Assembly (NCBI GenBank): GCA_038212445.1
Contig: JBBQUM010000010.1
Coordinates: 62,001-126,000 of the forward strand
From: TMP-7 sp038212445
GTDB lineage: Bacteria > Acidobacteriota > Terriglobia > Bryobacterales > Bryobacteraceae
Direction: 5' to 3'
DNA: 64,000 nt
In this document: positions 56,545 to 64,000 of the stretch, piece after piece
Layout: every line of letters starts with the position of its first letter
Position numbering within the stretch: the stretch's first letter is position 1
Translations under genes and position numbers: made by a program
Notes under the pieces: generated by a model
Databases searched by the model: none
Told to the model about the DNA's origin: nothing
Seen by the model: only the letters and a program-made list of their open reading frames with translations

Positions 56545-58583
56545 CTTTCCACCTGTACCAGGCAGCTATAAAAGGCCGGTCCGCCGCCCATATCCGTGAG
56601 CCGGTCTGACGTTAACGCATTGGCGCTGCGCTTATCCGGTGACGACCGCGCCCAGCGTACCGACGGTGCTCTAACGACGCCTTCCCTGACGCCGCCGTCG
56701 ACGCTCGCCGTCAACGCCAGGCTGCCGCGTTCGTTGAATACCCGCACGCGATCGCCGTCTACGATGCCCCGCTGCGCCGCATCGCTGCGGTGCATCACGA
56801 GCTTACTGGTTTGCTCGTCGACCGCGGCGCGATATCCGAACGTCGAGTTCATGCTGTCGTCATTCTTCGACGAGACAAATTCCAGCGGGAACCGCGATCG
56901 CAGCGCGGCGTCGCCGCGTCGCGATTCCACCGGCGGCTGATAATCAAAACACTCCGCGCCCAACTCGCAACGTCCCGACTTCGTTTCAAACCCGCCATTC
57001 GCAAAGGGCAGGAACGGTGTTCCCGGCTCGGACACCTTCAGCCGAACCGAATGCTCGCTCTCCAACCTCTCAAGCGTGATGCCCTCCAGGAAAGGATGAC
57101 CGGAGTTGAGCAGCGCACGCAGCATTTCGTCTTCGCTGTTGGCGAAGCAGGCGTCATCAAAGCCCATCCGCGCGGCCAGCAGCCTGAAAACCTCGACGTT
57201 TGACTTGGTCCCGCCGGGCGCCGGTAACGCCGGACGCGCCAGTTGAAGATGGTAATGCCCGTACGCCAGGTAAAGGTCCGTGTGTTCCAGGAACGTCGTT
57301 GAGGGCAGCAGAATGTCGGCGTAGTCCGCCGTGTCGGTTTGGAAGTGCTCGAGAACGACAGTGAACAGATCCTCGCGCGACAGGCCCTTCATCACCAGGT
57401 TCTGGTTGGGCGCGACGGCTGCCGGATTCGAGTTGTAGACCACCATCGCCTTCACCGGTGGACCGTCGAGCGTCGTCAGCGCTTTGCCCAGCTCCGACAT
57501 ATTCACTACTCGCCCGTCGCGTCCCAATGCCGAAGCTCGCTGCAATTCGGGCATCTGGAGCGCCTTTGAATTGAAGCGGAACGCGTGCGACGTCGACAAC
57601 TGCAGTCCGCCGCCCACCTCTCTCCACGAGCCTGTCAGTGCCGGCAGCGTCGCAACCGCGCGTACTGCCGCTCCGCCACGCTCGCTGCGCTGGAGTCCAT
57701 AGTTCAATCGAATCACCGCCGGAGGCGTGGTGGCATAGGCGCGTGCGAGCCACGACACCTGATCGGCGGGCACACCGGTAAGCACCTCGACCCGCTCAGG
57801 CGTGTAGCTCTCCGCTGCCTTCCGTAGATCCTCAAAGCCAGCCGTGAACTGCGCGACGTAATCGCGGTCGTACAGATCTTCCGCGATGATGATTCGGATT
57901 AATCCGAGGGCCAGCGCAAGATCGCTCCCCGGGTACGGCGTGAGGTGCACGTCGGCGAGCTTGGCAGTCCGCGTCGTCACCGGGTCAATCACCACGAGCT
58001 TGGCCCCGTTGCGCCGCGCTTCCACGATGAAGGGCCACAGATGGACATTCGTCCCGTGGATATTCGCGCCCCAGGCGAGGATGAATTTCGACTGGCTGAA
58101 CTGCTCGGGCTCCGTACCGTATCGCGATCCGAGCGACGCCGTCATCGCGGCCATGCCCGCCGACGAGCAGATGGTGCGATCGAGTTGCGACGCGCCCAGC
58201 CGGTGGAAGAACCGCCGGTCCATCCCACCGCCGTTCAGCATCCCCATCGTGCCGGCATAGCTGTAAGGCAAAATCGACTCCGACCCAAACTCATCGGCCG
58301 TCGACTGCAGCCGCAGCGCGATCGTATCGAGCGCCTCATCCCACGAGATCCGCTCAAACCGCCCCTCACCCTTGCGGCCCACACGCTTCTGCGGATACAA
58401 CAGGCGTTCGGGCGCGTATTCCTTATCGAGATACTTGGCAACCTTGCCGCAGAGAAAGCCGCGAGTCACCGGATGCCCGGGATCGCCGCGTAGTTTCGAC
58501 CCTCGCCCCTGCTCGTCGACATTGATGAGCAGCGCGCAGGCATCGGGGCAGTCCAGTGCGCACACCGAATGCCGGGTGATCAT
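56532..58583 (-). CDS. molybdopterin-dependent oxidoreductase (formate-dehydrogenase/DMSO-reductase family)
   Basis: The 683-residue protein begins with a [4Fe-4S] motif (Cys8, Cys12, Cys16, Cys45) and carries the Mo-bisMGD domains: GRFERISWDEALDTIA, the DRTICSSAG region near the metal, VVIDPVTTRTAKLADVHLTPYPGSDLALALG, and a C-terminal dinucleotide-binding barrel with ...SDAAQRGIVDGDRVRVFNERG. No Tat signal is present, so the enzyme is probably cytoplasmic. No iron-sulphur or membrane subunit gene is adjacent, and the substrate is unknown. It lies two bases after the glucose-6-phosphate isomerase gene and overlaps the lipoprotein gene by 13 bases. Confidence 0.9.
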   Translation of the reverse strand: MITRHSVCALDCPDACALLINVDEQGRGSKLRGDPGHPVTRGFLCGKVAKYLDKEYAPERLLYPQKRVGRKGEGRFERISWDEALDTIALRLQSTADEFGSESILPYSYAGTMGMLNGGGMDRRFFHRLGASQLDRTICSSAGMAAMTASLGSRYGTEPEQFSQSKFILAWGANIHGTNVHLWPFIVEARRNGAKLVVIDPVTTRTAKLADVHLTPYPGSDLALALGLIRIIIAEDLYDRDYVAQFTAGFEDLRKAAESYTPERVEVLTGVPADQVSWLARAYATTPPAVIRLNYGLQRSERGGAAVRAVATLPALTGSWREVGGGLQLSTSHAFRFNSKALQMPELQRASALGRDGRVVNMSELGKALTTLDGPPVKAMVVYNSNPAAVAPNQNLVMKGLSREDLFTVVLEHFQTDTADYADILLPSTTFLEHTDLYLAYGHYHLQLARPALPAPGGTKSNVEVFRLLAARMGFDDACFANSEDEMLRALLNSGHPFLEGITLERLESEHSVRLKVSEPGTPFLPFANGGFETKSGRCELGAECFDYQPPVESRRGDAALRSRFPLEFVSSKNDDSMNSTFGYRAAVDEQTSKLVMHRSDAAQRGIVDGDRVRVFNERGSLALTASVDGGVREGVVRAPSVRWARSSPDKRSANALTSDRLTDMGGGPAFYSCLVQVERCGD

Positions 58584-58585
58584 GA

Positions 58586-59980
58586 TTAGGCCTTGAGCTT
58601 GCGGCGCCGCGCCTCGTAAGCCTTGAAGCGCGCCAGGTACTCGTCGTAGCCCTTGCGTCCCATCAGCGCGAACGTGTACTTCTTGCCAAGCTCCACGCCC
58701 TCCTGATCAAACGCGTTGATGTCCAGCAGTTCGCCCATGTACGCTGTCTGGAATTCCATGAGCTGAATGAACCCGCCGAGATGTTCCTCGTCCACCTTGT
58801 CGAACGTCATCGTGCAGTTTGGTCGCCCGTTGTCGGTGAGCGCGGCGGCCGTGGCCTGCCGCTCGGAGTCGATCAGTTTCACTAGCGTCTGACCTGCGAG
58901 ATAGTCGAATGCCTCGTACCCCGTCTTGCCCTTTGGAATGCGGCCCGACTCGCTGAACTTGCCCACTGACCAGAACGTGAACACCTTGTCGTTCGGTCCC
59001 TCGATGTACAGCTGAACTTGCGAGTGTTGATCCGTAGTGCCGAGTGCTGCGATGGGCGTCTGGCCTGTATGGACCTCGGCCCCGGCACGCGTCTTGGCTT
59101 TACCCAGCGATTCCGCCCAGAGTTGACGGAACCAGAACGCCATACCCCAGAGCTTGTTGGAGTAGGGAAACGCTACCTGAATCGTCTTGTTGCGGCGCGT
59201 CAGCAGCAGATAATGCATCAGAGCCGACTTCAACGCGACGTTGGTGTCCGTCGAATCGCTCCAGCAATCGTCGTTCATCCGCGCAGCGCCTTTCAGCACC
59301 TTACGCACGTCGAAGCCTGCGAGTGCCGCTGGCAGCAGTCCCACCGCCGACAGAACGCTGAAGCGGCCACCCACGTTGTCGGGTAGGTGGAAAGTCGTAT
59401 AGCCCTCCACCGTCGCCATCTGTTTCAGCTCGCCCTTGTTGGCCGAAGTGACAACCGCAATGCGCTCGCGGGTCTTCTTTCCTAACTTACTGGCAAGCCA
59501 TTCCCGAACAATCAGAAATGTTCCAACCGTCTCCGCTGTCGCTCCCGACTTCGCCACTACCGCTACAAGTGTCTTGCGCGGATTCATCGACGCCAGCGCC
59601 CCGCCAATGAACGTAGGGTCCACATTGTCGAGAATCACCAGACGCGGATTGGTGACGGAGAAAGCAGGCTGCACCGGATGCGGACCGCGCACTCCGCAAT
59701 CGAGCGCCCACGCACCGAGTGCGCTACCGCCGATACCGATGAGACAAACCGTGTCGTATGTACCGCGATGCTGTGCGGTGAAACGCAGGATTGCCTTTAC
59801 AGTCTCGGTCTGGTTTGGCAGATCCGGGAAACCGTATTGGCCTTGGGCGTAAGAGGTGCGGAAACGATCTAACGCACCTTTGGCAAGTCCCGCTGCCTGC
59901 GTGATCTCATCTCGTGTCAGTCCGTTCTGCTCGCCCACCATCTCGGCTAGCAAATTGGTGTAGTCGAATCCAATCGCCAT
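58586..59980 (-). CDS. pgi: glucose-6-phosphate isomerase
   Basis: A 464-residue enzyme of the shorter bacterial PGI class. Visible family blocks are the phosphate-binding VCLIGIGGSALGAWAL, VVAKSGATAETVGTF, LPDNVGGRFSVLSAVGLLP (around the active site), QLWAESLGK with its Glu, and GTTDQHSQVQLYIEGP. It interconverts glucose 6-phosphate and fructose 6-phosphate in the cytoplasm. It is the first of three closely packed minus-strand genes, with the molybdopterin oxidoreductase start two bases after its stop; there is no obvious metabolic link. Confidence 0.93.
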   Translation of the reverse strand: MAIGFDYTNLLAEMVGEQNGLTRDEITQAAGLAKGALDRFRTSYAQGQYGFPDLPNQTETVKAILRFTAQHRGTYDTVCLIGIGGSALGAWALDCGVRGPHPVQPAFSVTNPRLVILDNVDPTFIGGALASMNPRKTLVAVVAKSGATAETVGTFLIVREWLASKLGKKTRERIAVVTSANKGELKQMATVEGYTTFHLPDNVGGRFSVLSAVGLLPAALAGFDVRKVLKGAARMNDDCWSDSTDTNVALKSALMHYLLLTRRNKTIQVAFPYSNKLWGMAFWFRQLWAESLGKAKTRAGAEVHTGQTPIAALGTTDQHSQVQLYIEGPNDKVFTFWSVGKFSESGRIPKGKTGYEAFDYLAGQTLVKLIDSERQATAAALTDNGRPNCTMTFDKVDEEHLGGFIQLMEFQTAYMGELLDINAFDQEGVELGKKYTFALMGRKGYDEYLARFKAYEARRRKLKA

Positions 59981-60040
59981 TCAATTCAGAATAGCAATCC
60001 AAATCGTTCTTGTGAAAGGGTTAGTTGTGTAATCGGCTAT

Positions 60041-60079
60041 AAAAAGCCGCGCGGCGGTTCGGAACGACTGCCTGAACCG
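60041..60079 (-). terminator. possible intrinsic terminator after the RDD gene
   Basis: Just past the RDD stop on the minus strand, a CGGTTC/GAACCG hairpin (60055-60060 with 60074-60079) is followed by a compact GC palindrome GCCGCGCGGC and a run of five T (complement of 60041-60045). The stem next to the T-run is short, so the call is tentative. Confidence 0.35.
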
Positions 60080-60081
60080 GG

Positions 60082-60894
60082 TTACTGCAGTGGCGACGGG
60101 AAGGTGTTGGACATGTGATCGTGCCAGGTGAGACTCTCTTCGTCCACCAGTGCCCAGATCAGACCAAGACCGGCTGCCAGAATGCTCAGGCAGCTCCCGA
60201 TCAGCCTGTAAACCCGCTGTTCGCGGTCCGGCGGTTGCCCGTCGAAGTTAACCAGTCGCAGTTGCGCCCAACGCATTCCAGGTGAATCTCCGCCCGAAAT
60301 GCAAAACAGAAAGTGATAGAACAGTGCGAACACGGCCGCGATGGTGCAGAAGAAGGGGATCGTCTGCTTTGTGAGGACGATTTCGCCACCAGCGAGGTGG
60401 AAAGTGACGAGAAATACTGCAAGTCCCATCAGGATCACGCTCAAATCGAGAGCGGATGCGATCATACGGTGTGTCGGTAGCGCCACTGGGGCATCGCAAA
60501 AAATCACAGCTTCCACCTGGGTGTCTAGAGGAGATTGAAAACTAAGGCTCTGTTGCCCTTCGACGGTTCGCCTGTTGCGCGTGCGCGTGGCCCGGTTGCT
60601 GCGCGGCGGTTCCGCGACAGCCACGCTCGCGGTGGGCATCACTCGCGGCATCTCGCTGAATAAGGCGCGTTGATAGCTGAAACGGCGCGAATCGTCAGAG
60701 CTTCCTTCGGTGACGGTCTCCGTCTCCTTGGCCACCATCTGGTACAGATTGGCAAGCGCTGGCGCGGCGGCGCTCGTGATAACCGGATAGGTGTCCGGCG
60801 CGGGACGGGCCGTCGACGCCCGCAGACGGCGACCGCACCGCGTACAGCGATGGTCGTCTTCTTCGTTTAACGCACCACAAAAACGGCAGTCCAT
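60082..60894 (-). CDS. RDD-family membrane protein with N-terminal zinc ribbon
   Basis: The start is the ATG ending at 60894, giving MDCRFCGALN, with a GGGGGA ribosome-like site about a dozen bases upstream; the frame opens 25 codons earlier in what looks non-coding. The 270-residue protein has a zinc ribbon (Cys3, Cys6, Cys17, Cys20), a charged Arg/Ser-rich middle, and a C-terminal RDD domain (about 140-265) with RMIASALDLSVILMGLAVF and later SPGMRWAQLRLVNFDG, comprising three or four membrane helices. RDD proteins may be ion exchangers; a zinc-ribbon head is a common bacterial variant. It diverges from the lptD gene. Confidence 0.82.
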   Translation of the reverse strand: MDCRFCGALNEEDDHRCTRCGRRLRASTARPAPDTYPVITSAAAPALANLYQMVAKETETVTEGSSDDSRRFSYQRALFSEMPRVMPTASVAVAEPPRSNRATRTRNRRTVEGQQSLSFQSPLDTQVEAVIFCDAPVALPTHRMIASALDLSVILMGLAVFLVTFHLAGGEIVLTKQTIPFFCTIAAVFALFYHFLFCISGGDSPGMRWAQLRLVNFDGQPPDREQRVYRLIGSCLSILAAGLGLIWALVDEESLTWHDHMSNTFPSPLQ

Positions 60895-61097
60895 CTTAAT
60901 TCGTCTTCCCCCGAAAACCCTTAGCTCCCCAACCCCCGTACTATCAGCAGAATGTTGCGCGCTCCCCACATTCGTGCTACGGTGCTGGCTTGGACCTACA
61001 AGCGCCAGCGGACTCAGTACTTCCTAGTCCGCAGTACGTACCAAACCTTCGTAACATATTCGCTTACTTTTGTCACGAACTTTATCACTATGCTGGG

Positions 61098-63413
61098 GTG
61101 GGTACTGTCCTACGACTCCTAAGCGTATTCTCTGTTACACTTGCCGCGCTAGCCTTCCAGCCGCCCACCAGCCGCCCTCCGTACTTGCCAGTACCCCCAC
61201 AACCGGCGGCAGCGCTACTGTCCAAGTCAAAGCTAAAACCCATCCACCCCAACGCCCCCCCTCCTGGCTTCTTTAGGACCTTTGCCGAGGAACAGGAAAA
61301 GAGCGGCGACGAATACCAACTCCGCGGAAACGCCGAACTCGAAACTTCGTCGATGATCATCAAAGCCGACGAAATCGACTACGACGGCGAAACCAAGATC
61401 GCCACCGCTCGGGGCAACGTCCGGTTCGAAAGCTACGCCAACGGCGAGCGCATACAAGCCGATCACGGCGACTACAACACCGATGATGAAACGGGCCACT
61501 TCTTCGACGTCAGCGGCACGTCTCCTGCGAAAATCAACGCCCGTCCCGGCGTTCTGACCTCAAGCAACCCCTTTTACTTCGAAGGCAAGTCCGCTGACAA
61601 ATTAAAGGATAAGTACATCCTGCACGACGGCCTCATCACCGACTGCCGCATGCCCGGCGCCTGGTGGGTTCTTCGCGGGCCGACTTTCGACGTCATCCCC
61701 GGCGACCGCGCCATCGCTTACCGGAGCATCTTCTGGATGCGGGGAATCCCCATCTTTTACGCGCCGGCATTCTACAAATCGCTCAAAAAGAATCCACGAA
61801 GAAGCGGCCTCCTCACACCCAACATCGGCAACAGCTCCCGCCGCGGCAAAATGGTAGGCGGCGGATACTACTGGGCCATTAACCGCAGTTACGACCTCAC
61901 CTACCGCGCGCAATACTTCTCGGAGCGCGGCGTGGCGCATACCGTTGACATGCGCGGCAAGATCAACGAACACACCGATTTCGGCGCCGTCATCTACGGC
62001 GTTAACGATAAGGGCATCATGATCGGTGACACGCTGACGAAGCAGGGTGGAGTCCTCGCGTCATTCACCGGACGTTCCTCGCTGGGCCATGGATGGGAGG
62101 CTCGCGCCGACATCAACTACCTAAGCTCATTTACCTTCCGCCAGAACTTTACCGAGTCCTTCACTGAGGCGATCTTCGCCGAAAACACCTCCACGGCCTT
62201 CCTCACCAAACACTGGTCCAGCTTCGGCACCAACATAGTGTTCGACCGCGCCGAAGTGTTTCAGATCACCACCAATAATGAGGACAAGCTCATCACCCGA
62301 AAGCTGCCGGAGGTCCAGTTCATCACCCGTGAACGGCGCATCTGGGACAAACTGCCGGTCTACTTCTCCCTGGACTCGGCCGCCGGACTCCTGCAGCGGC
62401 AGCAGCCCCTCTACCAGACGCGCGACTTCGTTGACCGCATCGACTTCGCCCCCCGCGTGATGACCGCTGCCTACTGGAAAGGCTTCAGCATCGCGCCGGC
62501 GTTCTCCTTCCGCGAAACTCACTACGGGTCCAGCTTCGAGGGCACCCAGGCCAACGGCAATAACATCCTGCGCAGTTCCCGGGAGTTCGATATCGACTTC
62601 TCTCTGCCCTCCTTCGCACGCACCTTCAAGGCACCGAAGTGGACCGGCGTCGACAAGATTAAGCACGTGATCGAAACGCGCGCGAGTTACCGCAACATCG
62701 CCGGCGTGGACGACTTTGCCAAGACGCTCCGGTTCGACGAGGTCGACATCATCTCGAATACCAACGAGGTTGAGGTTTCACTCACCAACCGCTTTTTCGT
62801 GAAGGGCAAAGACGGCAACGTCAACGAACTGTTCACCTGGGAACTCGCCCAGCGGCGCTACTTCGACCCGACCTTCGGCGGTGCCGTGGAGCCTGGACGC
62901 CGGAATGTTGTGCTCAGTTCGGCCGACTTCACCGGCTTCGCGTTCCTCGATGGTCCGCGCAGCTACTCGCCCGTTACCTCGTCCATCCGCTATAACTACA
63001 AGATCAATCTGGAGTGGCGGGCCGACTACGATCCACTGCGGCAGCATATCGTCAACAGCGGATTCAGTGCCGGCTACCGCTCCGATGCCTACTTCATTAA
63101 TGTTGGGCACAGCCAGGTGCGCAGCGATCCACTGCTCTCAGCGCCCTCAAATCAGTTCAATACCCAGTTCGGAATCGGCAAGGAGAACCGTCGCGGGTGG
63201 AACGCGGGTGCGAGCATCTTCTACGATTACCGGAAACAGGTCATGCAGTTCGCCACCAGCCAGGTTACGTACAACAGTGACTGTTGCGGATTTAGTGTGC
63301 AGTATCGACGCTTCAATCTCGGCAATCGCGACGAGAATCAGTTCCGCCTCGCATTCGCGATCGCCAACATCGGCACCTTCGGCACCCTCAAGCGCCAGGA
63401 GCGCATGTTCTAG
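61098..63413 (+). CDS. lptD: LptD-like LPS-assembly outer-membrane protein
   Basis: GTG 61098 is preferred because it begins a clean signal peptide (LLSVFSVTLAALAFQ); the frame also opens at TTG 60990, but that adds 36 residues with no leader character. After a Pro-rich stretch, an OstA/LptA-like domain is visible (about 65-170: SSMIIKADEIDYDGETKIATARGNV and GERIQADHGDYNTDDE), followed by the LptD barrel with GIPIFYAPAFYKSLKKNPRRSGLLTPNIG and a long series of amphipathic strands to the C-terminal FGTLKRQERMF. With LptE it inserts lipopolysaccharide into the outer membrane. The usual two cysteine pairs are not obvious. Its end overlaps the convergent partial gene by four bases. Confidence 0.88.
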   Translation: MGTVLRLLSVFSVTLAALAFQPPTSRPPYLPVPPQPAAALLSKSKLKPIHPNAPPPGFFRTFAEEQEKSGDEYQLRGNAELETSSMIIKADEIDYDGETKIATARGNVRFESYANGERIQADHGDYNTDDETGHFFDVSGTSPAKINARPGVLTSSNPFYFEGKSADKLKDKYILHDGLITDCRMPGAWWVLRGPTFDVIPGDRAIAYRSIFWMRGIPIFYAPAFYKSLKKNPRRSGLLTPNIGNSSRRGKMVGGGYYWAINRSYDLTYRAQYFSERGVAHTVDMRGKINEHTDFGAVIYGVNDKGIMIGDTLTKQGGVLASFTGRSSLGHGWEARADINYLSSFTFRQNFTESFTEAIFAENTSTAFLTKHWSSFGTNIVFDRAEVFQITTNNEDKLITRKLPEVQFITRERRIWDKLPVYFSLDSAAGLLQRQQPLYQTRDFVDRIDFAPRVMTAAYWKGFSIAPAFSFRETHYGSSFEGTQANGNNILRSSREFDIDFSLPSFARTFKAPKWTGVDKIKHVIETRASYRNIAGVDDFAKTLRFDEVDIISNTNEVEVSLTNRFFVKGKDGNVNELFTWELAQRRYFDPTFGGAVEPGRRNVVLSSADFTGFAFLDGPRSYSPVTSSIRYNYKINLEWRADYDPLRQHIVNSGFSAGYRSDAYFINVGHSQVRSDPLLSAPSNQFNTQFGIGKENRRGWNAGASIFYDYRKQVMQFATSQVTYNSDCCGFSVQYRRFNLGNRDENQFRLAFAIANIGTFGTLKRQERMF

Positions 63414-64000
63414 TTCGCCCGCCGACCCGTCCGCACTTTTACGAACAGTTGGACTCCCACCGGAAAACTTCCGTACACCGGCGACAAGTTCGCAGGCGCT
63501 CGGAACAGCGTCACCTGCGCTCCGATTCCAGTGCTCAAAAGGCTCGTCAGTGACGGCAACTCTCGCTCATAGCCTGCAGTGTACGCCTGGACGCGTGCGT
63601 ATCTTTGCTCATCCACCAGCAACACAAACGGAGCCTCCTGGTAGAGCAGTGTCGAGTCCTTATCCGTATTTTCGGCTCGTCCCCAAACCCAATTCTTCCC
63701 CCGCCGCAGTGTCGACTCCGCAAGAAACGAATTGTAGATCTGTCGCGGGATTCTCGTTGGGACCGACACGATGTGGAGAGGGCGTGGACGTGCCTCGATG
63801 AACTGCACCTCTCTGGGACCCTGACCCGGCGGCAACTGCGTGTACGAAAGGTCGTTGTCGCGTCCCCAGATCAGCGACGTCGCCCAGTGTCCCGCACTGA
63901 GCGGCCTTACATAGGTGATCGACGCCGTGGTCCGCAGCGTCGGGCGCAGCGGATGGGTGGCCTCCCGCTGATTGATGCGGCCAATGGAAAATTGACCCGA
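63410..64000 (-). CDS. C-terminal part of an outer-membrane beta-barrel-like protein, cut by window edge
   Basis: The minus-strand frame is open to the right edge, so only the last 196 residues are seen. The translation contains alternating amphipathic strands (TTASITYVRPLSAGHW, TSLIWGRDNDLSYTQL, YNSFLAESTLRRGKNWVWGR, VQAYTAGYEREL, GIGAQVTLF) and ends PVGVQLFVKVRTG. Short turns between strands and aromatic girdles suit a beta-barrel, and similar hypothetical proteins are common in Acidobacteria. No specific family is assignable from this part. It converges on lptD with a four-base overlap of gene ends. Confidence 0.65.
   Translation of the reverse strand, partial: SGQFSIGRINQREATHPLRPTLRTTASITYVRPLSAGHWATSLIWGRDNDLSYTQLPPGQGPREVQFIEARPRPLHIVSVPTRIPRQIYNSFLAESTLRRGKNWVWGRAENTDKDSTLLYQEAPFVLLVDEQRYARVQAYTAGYERELPSLTSLLSTGIGAQVTLFRAPANLSPVYGSFPVGVQLFVKVRTGRRAN

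Noticed and set aside
60990..61097. N-terminal extension of LptD to a TTG start.
   Set aside because: The added 36 residues have no leader or domain character and push the hydrophobic leader away from the N-terminus; GTG 61098 is simpler, though the TTG cannot be ruled out.
1..64000. Search for tRNA, rRNA, CRISPR arrays, insertion sequences, integrases, phage or toxin-antitoxin genes.
   Set aside because: No supporting signatures were seen by reading; a covariance-model and profile search would be needed to exclude small RNAs.

Overview
The window reads as chromosomal DNA of a high-G+C Acidobacteriota, most likely of the Candidatus Solibacter / Bryobacterales group. The pointers are a Solibacter-type TIGR03437 domain protein (32085-32906), an acidobacterial duplicated orphan permease with its PadR regulator (32923-35921), an Oar-like TonB receptor with an N-terminal carboxypeptidase-regulatory domain (9873-13007), and several ASPIC/UnbV, IPT/TIG and TPR proteins. 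Two lipopolysaccharide-transport genes (a fused lptF-lptG and an lptD) show a Gram-negative, diderm envelope. I see no rRNA, tRNA, CRISPR array, insertion sequence or phage gene. Genes are tightly packed; no gene-free stretch exceeds about 230 bases.

Layout. 1-4037 (+): end of a TPR protein, an ABC ATPase, its membrane partner and an APH-fold kinase, all overlapping. 4047-8155 (+): Tat-exported gluconate-dehydrogenase-like small subunit, GMC flavoprotein, and an ankyrin / CxxCH / alpha-toroid protein. 8157-14054 (-): disordered membrane protein, TonB receptor with a clear terminator, IPT/TIG protein and Smr protein. 14190-17635 (+): zinc-finger/LamG-like membrane protein and a sugar-type ABC ATPase and permease without a binding protein. 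17648-24526 (-): cupin, fused LptF-LptG, a secreted TldD-like pair (one member without zinc ligands) and a NarL-type regulator. 24715-28523 (+): CpaE-like ATPase, TtcA, DUF47 protein and a PiT phosphate carrier. 28538-38283 (-): GIY-YIG-like/Sel1/OB membrane protein, nitrilase, HI0933-type flavoprotein, TIGR03437 protein, ADOP permease with PadR, PQQ dehydrogenase and di-haem cytochrome c. 38338-46281 (+): a stop-start-overlapping operon of a TPR/ASPIC-like protein, a five-haem cytochrome with TPRs, a CRTAC1-type protein and a sugar-isomerase-like protein. 46273-55920 (-): permuted D-amino-acid-oxidase lipoprotein, small secreted protein, aminotransferase, Slt transglycosylase, unknown protein, double M19 dipeptidase and amino-acid permease. 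56008-60894 (-): lipoprotein, molybdopterin oxidoreductase, glucose-6-phosphate isomerase, RDD protein. 61098-64000: lptD (+) and the end of an outer-membrane-like protein (-).

How they may work together. Three blocks look like periplasmic electron-transfer modules: 4047-8155, 35987-38283 and 38338-46281. The 46273-55920 block has the content expected of peptide, muropeptide and D-amino-acid salvage from the cell wall. It includes the most unusual gene here: a D-amino-acid oxidase whose C-terminal substrate/FAD motifs have moved in front of its Rossmann fold, carried on an apparent lipoprotein. These pathway readings are inference from gene content and order.
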